Origin: Brasenia schreberi | Lineage: Eukaryota > Streptophyta > Magnoliopsida > Nymphaeales > Cabombaceae | Length of the DNA stretch: 64,000 bases | Reading direction: 5' to 3' | NCBI GenBank assembly: GCA_036023115.1 | Contig: JAYKKT010000074.1 | Coordinates: 8,268,501-8,332,500, forward strand | Shown: piece by piece, positions 1 to 52,500 of the stretch | Layout of the letters: each line of letters starts with the position of its first letter | Position numbering within the stretch: position 1 is the first letter of the stretch | The notes under the pieces: generated by a model | What the model was told of the DNA's origin: nothing | The model's database searches: none | Seen by the model: only the letters and a program-made list of their open reading frames with translations | Position numbers and translations under genes: made by a program

Positions 1-379
1 AAAGTATACGAGATCAATCATAAAGGTATGCTTATACAAAATGAAACATCCATTACCAAACCTAAAAGAGTATCCAATGACAACATCAAGTTTAGACAAA
101 GAAACTAAATTCCTAGAAATATTAGGTACATACAAAGTTTCTAACAAATCTAAATGATGTCTAGTGTCTAGGATCAAGCGATAAGTCTAGCGACACTGAC
201 TTCCACTAGAACTTTCACTCTATTTCCCATGAAGACAAACTTCTCATTTGGGCTTATGGTTTGGATTGAAAGGAATCCTTGCATCGTATTAGAAATATAT
301 GAGTTGTACATCCGAGAATCAATTCACCAAGTATTATGTGAAAACTTAGGTTAAATTTGATTCAGAAATATATATAAGC

Positions 380-900
380 ATTAAGCTTACCTTTCTTTTT
401 GAACCAAGCCTTACGTTTGGGCAATCATCGCGGAAGTGTCAGTTTCCACAGAAATGATGACATTTGTCATTGTTTGATTCTTTTCTTTTGGATCTTATAT
501 TGCTATGTCTACCATTAGATGATCAAGGGTCATCTTACTCTTCTTATGTTTGAGATCTATGCTGAAACCCTTAAGACTTAGGAAATTTCCCAATAATAGA
601 CAACAATAAACTTGTCAGAGAGCTCCATCTCGCCTTCCTTCAGACCATGGTATAAAAACTGAAACTTGTGAGCCTGTTCAGTCACAGATTTACTTAAGAA
701 ACTTGGTCATGAAATTCTTTTCAAGACCGAGGTCTTCAGTAGTGTATTTCTGATACAAGACAACCAACAGATCTTTCGTGGGAAGAACTATATATGTCGA
801 ATAAAACATTTGATGGTACCAATAAAATTCAACATCAGCACATGGTGTCCTTCCATTCGGCGATTTTATCTGAGATTCTAAGGTCGGTATCATCAGGTTG
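380..900 (-). pseudogene. Ty1/copia gag relic
   Basis: On the minus strand, around 430-475, a CCHC zinc-knuckle pattern is readable (C-H-H-F-C, then H-F-R-D-D-C-P). It is interrupted by a TGA where the family usually has a residue such as tryptophan, and a frameshift follows before a basic lysine-rich stretch. Further upstream in gag (690-893) an open stretch reads like the copia gag capsid-side region. No intact ORF remains. The 951-2655 duplication lies on its 5' side, so this is the 5' part of a dead copia element running off the window edge. Nothing codes clearly in 1-379. Confidence 0.55.
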
Positions 901-950
901 AGAACAATCTGACTCGATATACAAATGCAACCCTAATATGGTTAACCAAA

Positions 951-1769
951 TTGTCATGCATTGTGCCAACGTTTAAAATGGGGATTGACAAACTTTTTCG
1001 AAATCAAGATCAAGTCGACTTTAGGTTCGAAGGGTAGCAGTCGTAGACATGTTTATTATGAAAAATATTGATTTCTGTAAGATTGTTGACAAAATCCATA
1101 GAAATACATGCATAATAAACCAATATGCAATAAATATAAACATGCCCTACATAACAACAATCGTAGATCCAAAGTATGACATAAACAAATCATACAAAAA
1201 ACAAAAGCAGAAGCAATAATCAGAAGAACTTATTTGTGTGAGTCTCCCTTGCGTACTCGCCTTAGAGAAATCAATGCTCCACTATAAGTATGTATGGGTA
1301 TCTACCCCTTTCTCTCCGGATAAAATACACACAACTCAAAAGACACATACCTCACTTAAAGTCGACATTGATCATGCCTCAGTCACCTATTGCTAGAGGG
1401 AAGGACAACAAGGAGCAGTCACATCGTAGGGAAGACCACGAGCAAAGGGGAGCAAAGAATGGAGGCGAGAGGAGAGAGTGTTACCATAAAAAATGTTTCA
1501 TTATGGAGCTCTAATCACATATTTATAGACTGTGTGTTGGATCGTGGATCGTGGATCCAATCCAAATGACGTACCTCTCCATCTCATAATTGTTCCCGCA
1601 TGAGCACTCTTGACTGTTAGATCAAAAGATTTTCGTACAAAAAGATAAACTAAAGACAAATCCCAAACCAAAACCCAAGCTGAAGCCCAGGCCTGGCCAA
1701 ACGTGCGCGTGCGCACGTGTGGTATACTATGTCCTCCCGAAGCTCTTTGAAATAAGGTTCATGAGATAC
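951..1769. repeat. tandem duplication, copy 1
   Basis: This copy starts with TTGTCATGCATTG and ends with GAAATAAGGTTCATGAGATACC. It matches 1770-2655 along its whole length with scattered substitutions and small indels. It lies on the 5' side of a minus-strand copia gag relic, so it may be duplicated LTR or leader sequence. I could not fix LTR ends. Confidence 0.8.
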
Positions 1770-2655
1770 CTTGTCATGCGTTGGTGCCAGCGTTTAAAAT
1801 GGGGACTAACAAACTTTTCAAAATCAAGATCAAGTCGACTTTAGGTTGAAGGGTAGCAGTCGTAGACATGTTTAATTGTTTATTATGAAAAATACTAATT
1901 TCTGTAAGATTGTTGATAAAATCTATAGAAATACATGCATAATAAACTAATATACAATAAATATAAGCATGCCCTACATAACAACAATCGTAGATCCAAA
2001 GTATGACATAAACAAATCGTACGGAAAACAAAAGCAAAAGCAATAATCAGAAGAACTTATTTGTGTGATTCTCCCTTACATACTCGCCTTAGAGAAATCA
2101 ATGCCCCACTATAAGTATGTATGAGTATATACGCCTTTCTCTCTGGATAAAACACACACAACTCAAAAGACACATACCTCACTTAGAGTCGACATCGATC
2201 ATACCTCAATCACCTATTGCTGGAGGAAAGGACAATTGGGAACAGTCACACAACAGGGAATACCACGAGCAAAGGGGAGCAAAGAATGGAGGCGAGAGGA
2301 GAGAGACAACAACAACTAAGCCTTTTCCGATACTAGACGAGGTCAGTTACGAGAGGAGAGAGTGTGTTACCATAAAAATGTTTCATTATAGATCTCTAAT
2401 CACGTATTTATAGATTGTGTGTTGGATCATGGATTGTGGATCCGATCCGAACGACCTACCTCTTCATCCCATAATCATTCCCGCATGAGCACTCTTTACC
2501 GTTGGATCAAAAGATTTTCGTGCAAAAAGATAGACCGAAGATAATTCCCAAACCAAAACCCAAGCTGAAGCTCAGGACTGGCCAGATGTACGCGTGCCCG
2601 CGTGTGGTATACCATGTCCTCCCGAAGCTCTTTGAAATAAGGTTCATGAGATACC
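1770..2655. repeat. tandem duplication, copy 2
   Basis: Second copy of the 951-1769 unit. It is longer mainly because it contains the short RTE 3'-tail insertion at 2306-2349 plus its target-site duplication. On the minus strand it begins with TTGGTATCTCATGAACC, which faintly resembles a copia initiator-Met primer-binding site, so a leader-region origin is possible. Confidence 0.8.
2306..2349 (-). mobile_element. 44-bp RTE LINE 3'-tail insertion
   Basis: The insert is (ACA)n followed by CTAAGCCTTTTCCGATACT, the reverse complement of the 3' end shared by every RTE copy in the window. It is flanked by a 13-bp direct repeat, CGAGAGGAGAGAG (2293-2305 and 2350-2362). Tandem copy 1 (1474-1492 region) has one uninterrupted copy of that 13-mer, so it is the empty site. 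Confidence 0.88.
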
Positions 2656-3229
2656 AACTATATAAAATGACATGTGGGTTTGTCTCATTCTTCAAAATGA
2701 GACTAAACTTTGTCTTCTCTCGATCATCACATGTAATGTCCCACGCATGTGACTTTACATTTTAGGACTTTTATATATATCAATCATGCATCAATTTAAT
2801 ATTTAGAGAAACCAACATGAATTAAATATTATTAATGCTTATGGGTTTAATTAGCCCAACCATAATTGACATTAAGTCCACCAAAAATAGCTCACGAACC
2901 AATGGTACATCAGATCAAGCAGACACACAAAATTGTTGATATAGAGAAGCATACGTTTTTATTTGGCCAAACCGAAAGATAACACAAACAAAGGAAAAGA
3001 GTCCCAAACATAGAAGAGCAACTTAAAGCACCGATCCGCAAGCAAGCGCATCAAAATCTCATATAAAAAATGCAGCACAGAGAGAAAAGAAGACAAAGAC
3101 GAAAGAAAGAGTAAGAAGAGGGAAAGGAGAAGATGAGGATTAGGAAAGGCAATACCGTGTTGTGAACCGGTGGTTTGGAACGGAGAACCTCGGAGATGCA
3201 GCGGTAGCGGGCAGAGAGAGAGAGAGATT
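2656..3229. other. no gene recognised
   Basis: AT-rich sequence with no supported exon, RNA gene or clear repeat. It may belong to the same dead retroelement as 380-2655. Confidence 0.4.
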
Positions 3230-3427
3230 GCACGATATTGTATTTACCCAAGCCCTGACCCGGGTAACCTGGCCGGCCCTGACCAAAAAAAATACAGGGC
3301 AGGGCCAGACATATCTGGCCCTAGTGACGGATGCGGGCTGAGTAGGGCATGCCCGCAGGGTCAAACGTTATATATATACATATATATATATAATAATAAA
3401 CTATATATATACATACATGTAATAAAA

Positions 3428-3512
<85 letters not shown>

Positions 3513-3720
3513 CTAATAAGAACACTATATATAGTTTAGCATACATATATATTATATATACATGTAATCGAAAAAAAGAGGCTGGTTCAGCTTAGCCCGA
3601 ACAGCTGGGCTGAGCCAGCATTTTAGAGGCTCACAGCTCGGTCAGCCCAGCCACATTTTTCCCGGCCCACAAGGGTTGGAGCTGGGCCAGCCTGACCTGG
3701 CCGTATTGTCATCTTTACCG
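3230..3720. mobile_element. probable non-autonomous DNA element around a (TA)n array
   Basis: Two GC-rich arms rich in GGGC/GCCC words (about 3240-3360 and 3580-3710; for example AGGGCAGGGCCAG and GCTGGGCTGAGCC) enclose an AT-only core. The layout is the same as the clearer hAT-like element at 28544-29080. I did not find exact terminal repeats or a target-site duplication, so class and edges are inferred. Confidence 0.4.
3433..3505. repeat. (TA)n microsatellite
   Basis: More than 30 uninterrupted TA units. Open reading frames through it (repeated Tyr-Ile) are artefacts. Confidence 0.95.
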
Positions 3721-3998
3721 GTACTGCCGTAGACTATGGAAGATTTATAGGTCTTGGATCACAGTTTGGTTTAGTTGTGCTTCACACCACTATTTTATAA
3801 GAATTGTACCGGAACCCGCACAGCACATCCTACCAATATGCATATATTGCACGATATTGACGCAAAACAACGTTTTATTATTTAATTTAAAACTAAAAAA
3901 GAAAAAATCTCATAATATATCGTACAACAACATACAGGACAAATGGGCCAAAGCGATACACGTATCTCATAATGTATGGTATTATAGTCCCTAGTTTT

Positions 3999-4052
3999 GG
4001 ACACGGACACGGACACGGACACGGACACGGACACGGACACGGACACGGACAG
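3999..4052. repeat. (GGACAC)n hexanucleotide array
   Basis: Nine units of GGACAC, nearly perfect. The minus strand would read as Val-Ser repeats, but no gene context supports coding. Confidence 0.95.
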
Positions 4053-4276
4053 GTACACAAGGATAGAACCATTCAGAAATTCCTCGGTTTTCTCCGAAGA
4101 CCTTGACAAAGCACCTTAAAACAACCGATTCAAACCCCTCTTTTGATCTCTTCAATGTATAATGGACGGTCAGCCAAAGTGTTGCTTTCTTTAGTGCATG
4201 TCATGGAGATACAAACTTAGCGAGGCAGTCTAACATCCGAATTGAATCGGGAGAAACAATCTTGCATATAAACTAA

Positions 4277-4442
4277 AAAGCAGTATGACAATCACAACAA
4301 ATTCGAAGGCTTTTCAATGGATTTGGGGATTTAGGTTAGGAAATCATACATCCCTAAATCGATAAAGCAGTATAACAACCACAACAAATTCGAAGGCTTT
4401 TCAATGGATTTACGGCAGGGAGTCATATATCCCTAAAGCGAT
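4277..4442. repeat. tandem duplication of ~80-86 bp
   Basis: Two adjacent units (4277-4362, 4363-4442), each carrying AAAGCAGTAT, ACAACAAATTCGAAGG and TTTTCAATGGATTT in the same order, with a few substitutions. Confidence 0.85.
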
Positions 4443-4562
4443 GAGTTTAGCAAATGCAGATGGGATGAGCAGCTGAGTGAGAGAGGAGAGAGATGAGCAT
4501 ACCTGAGTAAGATGGGGAGAGACACGAGACAATGGTCAACAGAGAGAGGCAACTCGAACGTG

Positions 4563-4600
4563 GTTGTGTGTGTGTGTGTGTGAGTGAGAGAGAGAGAGAG
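4563..4600. repeat. (GT)n then (GA)n microsatellite
   Basis: A GT run passes directly into a GA run. Confidence 0.85.
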
Positions 4601-4639
4601 ATGGCTGGTGACGCTGAGAGAGGGACTGCGACGTCGACG

Positions 4640-4790
4640 GGACTAAAATCACGATATTTACCTAAAAATCAGTTAATCGGTTCTGGATCATTTAGAACCG
4701 AATCGAAACCGAAAACCGAATTTTAATAAATTGTTGACCGAGTCGGAACCGATTTGGTGATTCGGTTAAAACCGAATTGTGCTGACCCGC
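4640..4790. mobile_element. hAT-like miniature element remnant
   Basis: This stretch is rich in the AACCGAA / TTCGGTT words that fill the subterminal regions of the hAT-like element at 28544-29080. No terminal repeats or target duplication could be fixed. 4791-5789 holds no recognisable gene or element. Confidence 0.35.
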
Positions 4791-5789
4791 TTGGGTGCTT
4801 CCATCAAAATGGATCCCCACCCATAAGCAACGATGGGGGGCCGTTCTTTTTAGGGGACAATAGGCATCTTGAATCTGTATTGCACCCAAGCCTCAAGCCA
4901 CGAGTCGATGCAACGTACGAGGCTGGGTCGCTTTAGCCCTTTACCTCAGAAGTGTCAAGTTACGGACTGTAGCTTGATTGCAGAATGTCAAAGAATAGTT
5001 GGTCCGATTTTTTCTAGTATAACATCTTCATGTTGTAAACGTTTATTCTGTGTGGGGAAGATAGCACCACCATCTATATGCATTCATCTGACTTGATTCT
5101 TGAATCGCTCACTTTCATCACGCGGGAAGATGCATTGGTTCATGAGTCATATCCTAAGGGAATGGTGTCGGTGCCCTCAAGGGATCCAAGATCCAAATCA
5201 TCTGCGCACAAGATCCAAACTCATGTCGATATGTTTTAAAGTAAATAATTTAATTTCATTTGGCTTGGCAAGAAATTCTTTCTCATTTAAGTCAATAATT
5301 ATAGCTTAATACAGTTTTGATGGTATTGTTGAACCCTTTGACCCTTTGACACTAAGTAAACTCGCTCATATCATTGGATTAACATGGTACACATATCAAC
5401 AAAGCAGCTCAACATGAAGTGCTCCCATTTGTACAAATAGCTTAATAACCATACTGTTTTTCCAACCCGATTTATATGTTGTAGGGGTTTAGTGCAGTCA
5501 ATGACTGATCCAATGGGTAGCGGCCGTGCCCCTGCAATCGCACACCAACCCATCCCGGACGTCTGGGTCTTAAGAAGATCCAAAACCTACTTTCATGGAA
5601 ACCAGGTCACACTTTACTATTATGCACTTTTATTGTAAACCATAAACACAATGCATGTGGACATCAATTTCACATGCCAAATCTATATTATTGGATTTTG
5701 TTCTCTGTCCATGATTCCTTATGCATACACATTTTTAGGTGTCAAATAATATCTTAGAAACCCATTAAATGCCTTACTTGAGAGGTGCA

Positions 5790-5796
5790 TATAAAA
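5790..5796 (+). promoter_or_regulatory. TATA box of the WAT1-related gene
   Basis: TATAAAA followed by GG, about 104 bp upstream of the ATG at 5894. The spacing suits a plant core promoter with a short 5' UTR. Inferred from position and sequence only. Confidence 0.6.
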
Positions 5797-5893
5797 GGAA
5801 CCAACCGCTAAATGCATCTATAAAGTAGAGCTCATTTCTCAATTCTCAAAAGGAAAACTTAGAGCCTGTTTCTCTTGGTGTTGGATCTGAACC

Positions 5894-8743
5894 ATGCAGG
5901 GCTGCACTCCTTACATAGCAATGCTGCTGGTCCAGTTCTTCTACGTTGGGTCCAATTTCCTGTGTAAAGCAGCCTTAGGGAATGGGATGAGCATCTTTGT
6001 GTTCGTAGTGTATCGACATATTATAGCCACCCTCATTTTGGGACCATTTGCTTACTATCATGAGAGGTAAACTTCTATAACACAAGAAGTTTCCAATTAA
6101 CACACACACGGTCGCACACATATATAGACACATAAGCAGCAGCAGCTTATGACAGAGTTGGAAGAGGAAGGAGTATTAACTACGGGCAAGCACGAACTCA
6201 TTTCCCCTGAGGGTCGAGTGCCAGGTCGAACATGGATGGTCCACCCCATCCGAAAGTTCAGAAAATATAAACAACGGAATAGCTGGCGGTTGGTTCCCTG
6301 AGGTATGACGGCGAAGCAGGAGCTACACTTTCGATATATAGGCTATTATACATAGCCAACGACATCAACAAGGCCTTCTTTCCCCCACCAAAAGTCGGTG
6401 CATTGTAATACCAACATACTTTTTTACTAAAGAAAGTTCCTTAAAAGCTTTTCAATGGCCTTTAAATGTGTGACCCTGCATTGGCTAAAAAAAAGAGAAA
6501 CAGAAATTATTAAAAAATTCCTAGCTTTCTGACTTTTGAACTTCGGACATACAGGAAGCGAAGCCTGAGCCTCACATGTTCAACCATAACGAAGATCTGG
6601 CTTCTTGCCCTTTGTGGGGTTACTCTCCAGCAAAACCTGCACTATGCTGGCTTGCGCTACGCCACTCCAACTGTTGCATGCGCCTTGAACAATCTCATCC
6701 CTGCAGTCACTGTTGTATTGGCAGTCTTATTCGGGTCAGCCACCCGTGAACACTCTGACAATTGGTTTCTTTTTGCGTTGGCACTAAGCCGGAGTATGCA
6801 TGCCCTGGGAGTCGACCTATATTTTTAGGTAGGATGGGGAGGCCAAAGCACGCCCCATGTATCGAACTCACGACCTTCAGAACTTGAGAGTCGAATCCCG
6901 AGCCAGGTGGGCTATTGCTTGTTGTGCTGTCACATTTGTTCCTCAATTCAACATTCAGCCGAGGTAGCTGACCATTCACACAAAGGAATTTGTACCATAA
7001 ATGGTGATGGGGAAAGCAAAAGCCTGAAAAAAATGTGCATACGAAAACAAACGAAAATAATTGTTTTAATATAGATATCAGAGAAGCACAAACAGCTAAC
7101 CAAAAAATTTCTACTCGTTTTTTGGAGTCTGGGCATGAAGAAACCTTTATTTGTAGATTGATCGTTATCAATAGCAACTGGAATGAAGTCCTGGGGTTTG
7201 ATAGATGACTCTTTAGGAACCTTGTCTATGAGTTTTTTAGGCTATACAGTCAATACCTTAAGTATATCTTATGTTCATGCATGATCAATATAATTGCATG
7301 CAAATGCTAAACCCACTCTGCGTTGGATCCTCAGAATGGAAAAGGTAGGCATTAAAAGCCTTCAAGGGCAGGCAAAGGTTCTTGGAACATTGATGGGCAT
7401 AGGAGGAGCACTGCTTTTCACATTTTGGAAAGGGGTCATCTTCAAGGGATTTCAGAATCCTGTGATTAGTATCTACAGCAAAACTTCAGTAAGTCAGAGA
7501 CAAGATTGGATCAAGGGCTCGGCTCTCATCACAAGCAGTTACGTTGCATTCAGTTCATCTCTTATCCTTCAGGTTTGTTTGGTCATAGTCTTTCAGAAGT
7601 TCCTTCTCATCTATCACGTACAATTTTTTTTCCCTTTTTCGTTTCCTGTATTAAAGCCATTAAAGTCAACCATGATCTTCACCGTGCAGGCTGTGATTTA
7701 CCGCCAGTTTCCAGCACCACTGTCAATCACTGCCTTAACCTGTTCTTTTTCATCAATACAAGCACTTGTAATTGCTCTAGCGTTTGAAAGGCACTCTGCA
7801 GCTTGGAGATTGCAATGGAACTTACAACTTGTCACAATTGTCTACTGTGTAAGTATTACCTACTCCAATTTGGAATGGAAGATTTGTCCACAGCAATTTC
7901 ACGGATAGGATTGAAATCAAAAACCAAAACCAAGCCTTTTCCCATGCTAAGTGGGGCCAGCTGCATGGGTTCGTAGTTTTCCATTGAACTCCGACTTGTC
8001 TCATATTAGCATTCAAACTCGCAGTAGCAAGACGAAGTTTAATCTCATGGTTATATAGAGTACGAAGATCTTTATGACGAACCTGAATTTCTCCAAATGC
8101 AGGGGACGATGATGTCAAGTGTTGTATACTATCTACAAACCTGGTGTGTAAGCAAGAAAGGACCAGTTTTTGTGTCTTCCTTCCAGCCCCTTCTGTTTGT
8201 GATTGTTGGCCTAATATCCTTTCTTCTTTTTGCGGAGCAGCTTCATTTGGGCAGGTAATCAATAGACTCGCTCTATCTAATTGAACGCAACTGAGAGATT
8301 CTCATGTGCATGCTTACCTTAGCCGTAATATAGCCCTTTTTCCATATCTAGCAAATACAAACGTTGCACCAACTATGAACATATAAAAGCAAAAAATCTT
8401 CACTGGATTGATTTGATCTAAATTATGGTTTTTATGAACCCACAATATTGAAAACACCTAACCTTGTGGATTAAGCTAAATGAAGTTCAAACATGGTTTT
8501 CCTTTAAGAATTTAGGAGTCTCTTACCTGGGATACTTTTCATGAGAAATTCCTATTTACACAAGCAAACTTCTTTGATGCCTGCAGTTTGATTGGTGCAA
8601 TCATCATTATCATCGGCCTTTATTTTGTGTTGTGGGGCAAGAGCAAAGATAACTTTATTGCTAGTGATGAAGAAACCAGCAATATATCGAGCTATTGTAG
8701 CAAGGATACCCAGACCAATGCGCTACCAGTGGTGGAGAAATAA
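5894..8743 (+). CDS. WAT1-related (nodulin MtN21-type) EamA transporter
   Basis: Six exons: 5894-6066, 6555-6734, 7335-7572, 7690-7848, 8103-8254, 8587-8743. All introns are GT-AG and the spliced CDS is 1,059 nt (352 aa), normal for the family. The protein is almost all hydrophobic and should have about ten transmembrane segments in two EamA repeats. Family landmarks are QNLHYAGLRYATPTVACALN and NNLIPAVTVVLAVLFGMEKV in exons 2-3, TFWKG at the end of repeat 1, YYLQTWCVSKKGPVF and GEQLHLGS-like AEQLHLGS in exon 5, and IGLYFVLWGKSK near the C terminus. Family members export auxin, amino acids or other small metabolites from vacuole or plasma membrane; the substrate here cannot be read. The glycine before MEKV replaces the usual arginine and is encoded across intron 2. 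The gene converges on MutS2. It looks intact. Confidence 0.94.
6757..6925 (-). mobile_element. tRNA-derived SINE in intron 2 of the WAT1-related gene
   Basis: On the minus strand there is an A-box-like TAGCCCACCTGGC (6902-6914) and, about 30 nt later, a B-box-like GTGAGTTCGATACA (6858-6872). This arrangement marks an internal Pol III promoter. A closely similar head lies at 54211-54310. Element ends are approximate; no clear target-site duplication was found. Confidence 0.55.
7932..7975 (-). mobile_element. RTE 3'-tail fragment in intron 4 of the WAT1-related gene
   Basis: CAAGCCTTTTCCCATGCTA and the following GGGGCCAGCTGCATGG match the terminal ~40 nt of the RTE family with several substitutions. 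Older than the other tail copies; no target duplication seen. Confidence 0.6.
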
Positions 8744-8812
8744 TACCAAGGAGAGGCAGATTTTACCAATATCCCAACAATCATTGTTACCAAAGCATAT
8801 AGAGCAAAAGGT

Positions 8813-8846
8813 TTTATTTTGTTCCCAATTTACCAGCATTAATAAA
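8813..8846. terminator. overlapping polyadenylation signals of two convergent genes
   Basis: AATAAA on the plus strand (8841-8846) lies 98 nt after the WAT1-related stop. AATAAA on the minus strand (8813-8818) lies about 305 nt after the MutS2 stop. If both are used, the two 3' UTRs overlap. Confidence 0.45.
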
Positions 8847-9122
8847 CTTGTAAAATGATCTTAACAGGGCAATTTTATGACCAAAAGTTTAAAGTCAGAC
8901 ATCGTACAATTGTTGTTTGCATCTGTTTTAACTATACGATACCAGTAGGTATATGATACAGTTTCAGAACATGGAATAATTGAACCGAGTGGTGCAAAAA
9001 AAATGACTGCTCAATTGCAGAACGTGAACACTTTGGTATCTTCAACCTTTGCAGCATACACTGTTTTTACATGAGTAAAATATTCATTAAGCATCATCAG
9101 CTTCTGAGGTCAACCTTGTGGT

Positions 9123-46865
<37,743 letters not shown>

Positions 46866-47004
46866 CCACTTAAAATTACACTACTACCACCCCAGACGCC
46901 ACTCGCACAAAACCAATGAACAGCCTGCAGGACCATCCATCGATTGTGACTCAATGATAAGTTGGTAAATAGCGTGTATCTGGGAGGGCACTTCAGAGAC
47001 GTTA

Positions 47005-49537
<2,533 letters not shown>

Positions 49538-52500
49538 ATGCCAGTTTTCCCCGCGCAAATGGCCAATTTCCGAGCACCAGTCCTCCCTGCATCTCCTTTT
49601 CGTTTTCTTCCCTACATCGCTTCTCGTCTCTTATCTTCGGCATCGTTAACTTTCGCCGGTGTTCCTCTTTATGGATTGTCCTCACTACGTTCCGTCCCGT
49701 TTGTGCACGGACAGAAGACAGGGTTCCGTCCATCTAGGGCAACGCCGTCCGGCCAGGTCCAGTCCATTTCAGAAGATTTCGTCGTTGCATCCGACGGAAA
49801 GTACGGAAACAAGCAGGTTATCAGCATCAGTCCGCGAGTATACGACTATATTCTCGATCACGTCCGTGAGCCCGCGGTAAATCGATTCACTGGTTTTTTT
49901 TCTTCTTTATTTCCTGCCAATTGCGGAGACTTTTAGTTTTTAATCTTCAAATCCTATTTCTTCTTTTATCAGACAGCTGATTTTTTGTTTCAGATTCTTA
50001 GGGAGCTTCGGGAAGAGACGGCGGCAATGCGTGGTAGCCAGATGCAGGCGCGTTCGTTTCTCTGAATGCGAAATGATTTGCAATTTGGTTTAGCTCTCTT
50101 ATCCAAGGGCGTGTTTGGATTGGAATGAAACGGAGGGAAAAGAGCACGTAACTTTCGGACGGCATCAAGTTCTTCTATTTGGATTTTACTGCCTGATGAT
50201 ATTTTGATTTTCGGATCCTTCAAATTGTTGTTAGATTTTCGGTATTTTCTTATGGGATTCGCAATTCCCAAACAGGTATAGAAGCACATATATAGGAATC
50301 AGTGCCACAATTTCTAAGAATTGGAGGCATACAAAGATAAACATGTTGGTATTAGTAGAAGGGAGGCGAATTTTTAAGATCTCTGAGCATCTGAATTTCC
50401 ATTCTCAAGTGTGTCACTGGCAATTGATCCAAAAGAGGCTTCATTCCGACTTTATGTTAATTATTCAATGCAATATACATTTAAATTTACTGCTGACAGC
50501 ATTTTTTATGGTTTGCCGATGCAGGTGTCTCCTGACCAAGCACAGTTACTTGCTATGCTTGTACAAATACTTGGTGCAAAGCATTGCATAGAAGTTGGTG
50601 TTTATACTGTAGGTGACTTGTGATCCGTAAACATGTTTTTATTGATCCGTTGTCTTCTTTTACTTTCCATTTTTTTCTGGTATTCCGTTTATGATGCACG
50701 AGTATGGTTGCAGTCGTCTGATTTGGCGTGTCTTTTTGGTTATAAACCGATGCCCGTAGGTTTAACTTTGAGAAAATCTACTGCAAAGTTATTTACTTCC
50801 TTAACTTCTACGAATGTCTTTAGATTGATATCGTGAATTAGCTAATTAAAATTTTGGATTGCTGATAAGTAAGATGTAAATGGTGATTAGTAACTAATAG
50901 AAGGAACATGTTTGTTAACACTCCCCCAGGCCCATTTTCTGGCCGAACTCTCTCCTTGTTACAAGCAGGTCCCCCAGACCTGATTCAACTCTGCGTTGTC
51001 TAATACCATTAGACCTCCGGTTTCCTTCTGTATACATGGAAAAATCAACTGTGGGGTACTACCTAACGGCTCTTAACTCCCTACCATGAACCACTTAGTA
51101 CCTAACGTTCCCTCTCCTCAGTTGGAGATCTGGAAATTGTTTGAGGAAGCCATTCACATTTTCCTAAGTTACATCTTCAGGTCCTTTGTTTTTTTCTTGA
51201 GGACTTTTGTTATGACATGTCTTTCATGGCGTGCTCTTCTGTTCAAAATCCGCATTGAAGTCTGCAAACCTACTTGTTGGTGTTTCCTCTTGTATGATTT
51301 CAACCTTGACATGTGAAATGCAGGGATGATTTCTGTCTCCTTCTTGCAACTTGACAAAGATATCCTTCCAGCCTTTTCTCATGCTATGAGGATAACCACA
51401 ACTCAGAATATGTTTTTGCTAACTTCTTACTCTCAAAATTGTTGCTAACTTTCCTTTATTTAGATAAATATTTATTTTTTACCAAAAGGAAATAGCATCT
51501 CTTACTGGGATATATTCGGTGGAAGGTACTTAACTTTGTCATGAAAAAAAGCTTGGTCATTCTATGGTTATTGTTCTGTTTCTTAAACGAACTTAACTTT
51601 TTACCAAGAGGAGATAGAATATCTTTTCGGGATGTATTTGGTGGAAGGTACTAAACTTCATCATATCTATCTTTGAAGGAAAAATTACAGCTTGGTGGTT
51701 CTATGATTATTGTTCTCTTTGTTAAAATAAATTAGTTGTAACTTGCATATGATCCTATTCAGGGATACTCCTCTTTGGCTGTCGCTCTTGTCCTTCCAGA
51801 AGGTGGTCGCTTAGTTGCATGTGAAAGGGATGAACATTGCCTTGAAATCGCAAAGAAGTACTATGATAGAGCTGGTGTCTCTCACAAGGTGACCAATCCA
51901 ATTCTTATTTTCAGAGGGGTGGTATGATTGGAATTTTGACCTTTTCCAGTAAAATAAATAAATCGTCATATTAAAATGTTCTTAAATGATGCACAAGTAT
52001 ATGGAGGATGGCCTAATGAAGTCTGTTTATTCTAATACCACGGAAGCTTTTGCACGTTCAGGTCAGGTTGTTGTGCCCCTATTGTTACATACATATGTAT
52101 ATGCATATGTCCATATATATATATACATGCATAAAAACACACACACACACATATACATGCATGTGTATACATAATACATGGAGATGTTTTCCCTAGAATT
52201 GGGATACTGACAGCTTCATGAAACTTGACACAAAGTGAAATAATCACTATTTTCTAAACATCACCGTAATGAACATTCTTCATTTTCATAACATCATATT
52301 TCTACCACAGCTTGTTCTCAATCTTGATCATATTCTTTATGCTGATGCGTCTCCAATCATAATCACTTATTTAGATAGATTACCATGTCTTCTAAATATT
52401 TTGTTTTTGTACTCGTATAGTACTGCTAAGACTTTTTGTTTCTTGGCCTTTGTAGTATCTCCTGCATTCAATTATAAAATATTATGAGATTTTATCAGGG

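Noticed and set aside
3999..4052. CRISPR-like repeat array
   Set aside because: Hexanucleotide units with no spacers, in plant nuclear DNA.
3882..4109. Val-Ser repeat peptide on the minus strand
   Set aside because: Product of the (GGACAC)n array with no start context, promoter or homology.
8592..8858. Separate short gene at the end of the WAT1-related locus
   Set aside because: Out-of-frame shadow of exon 6 (8587-8743).
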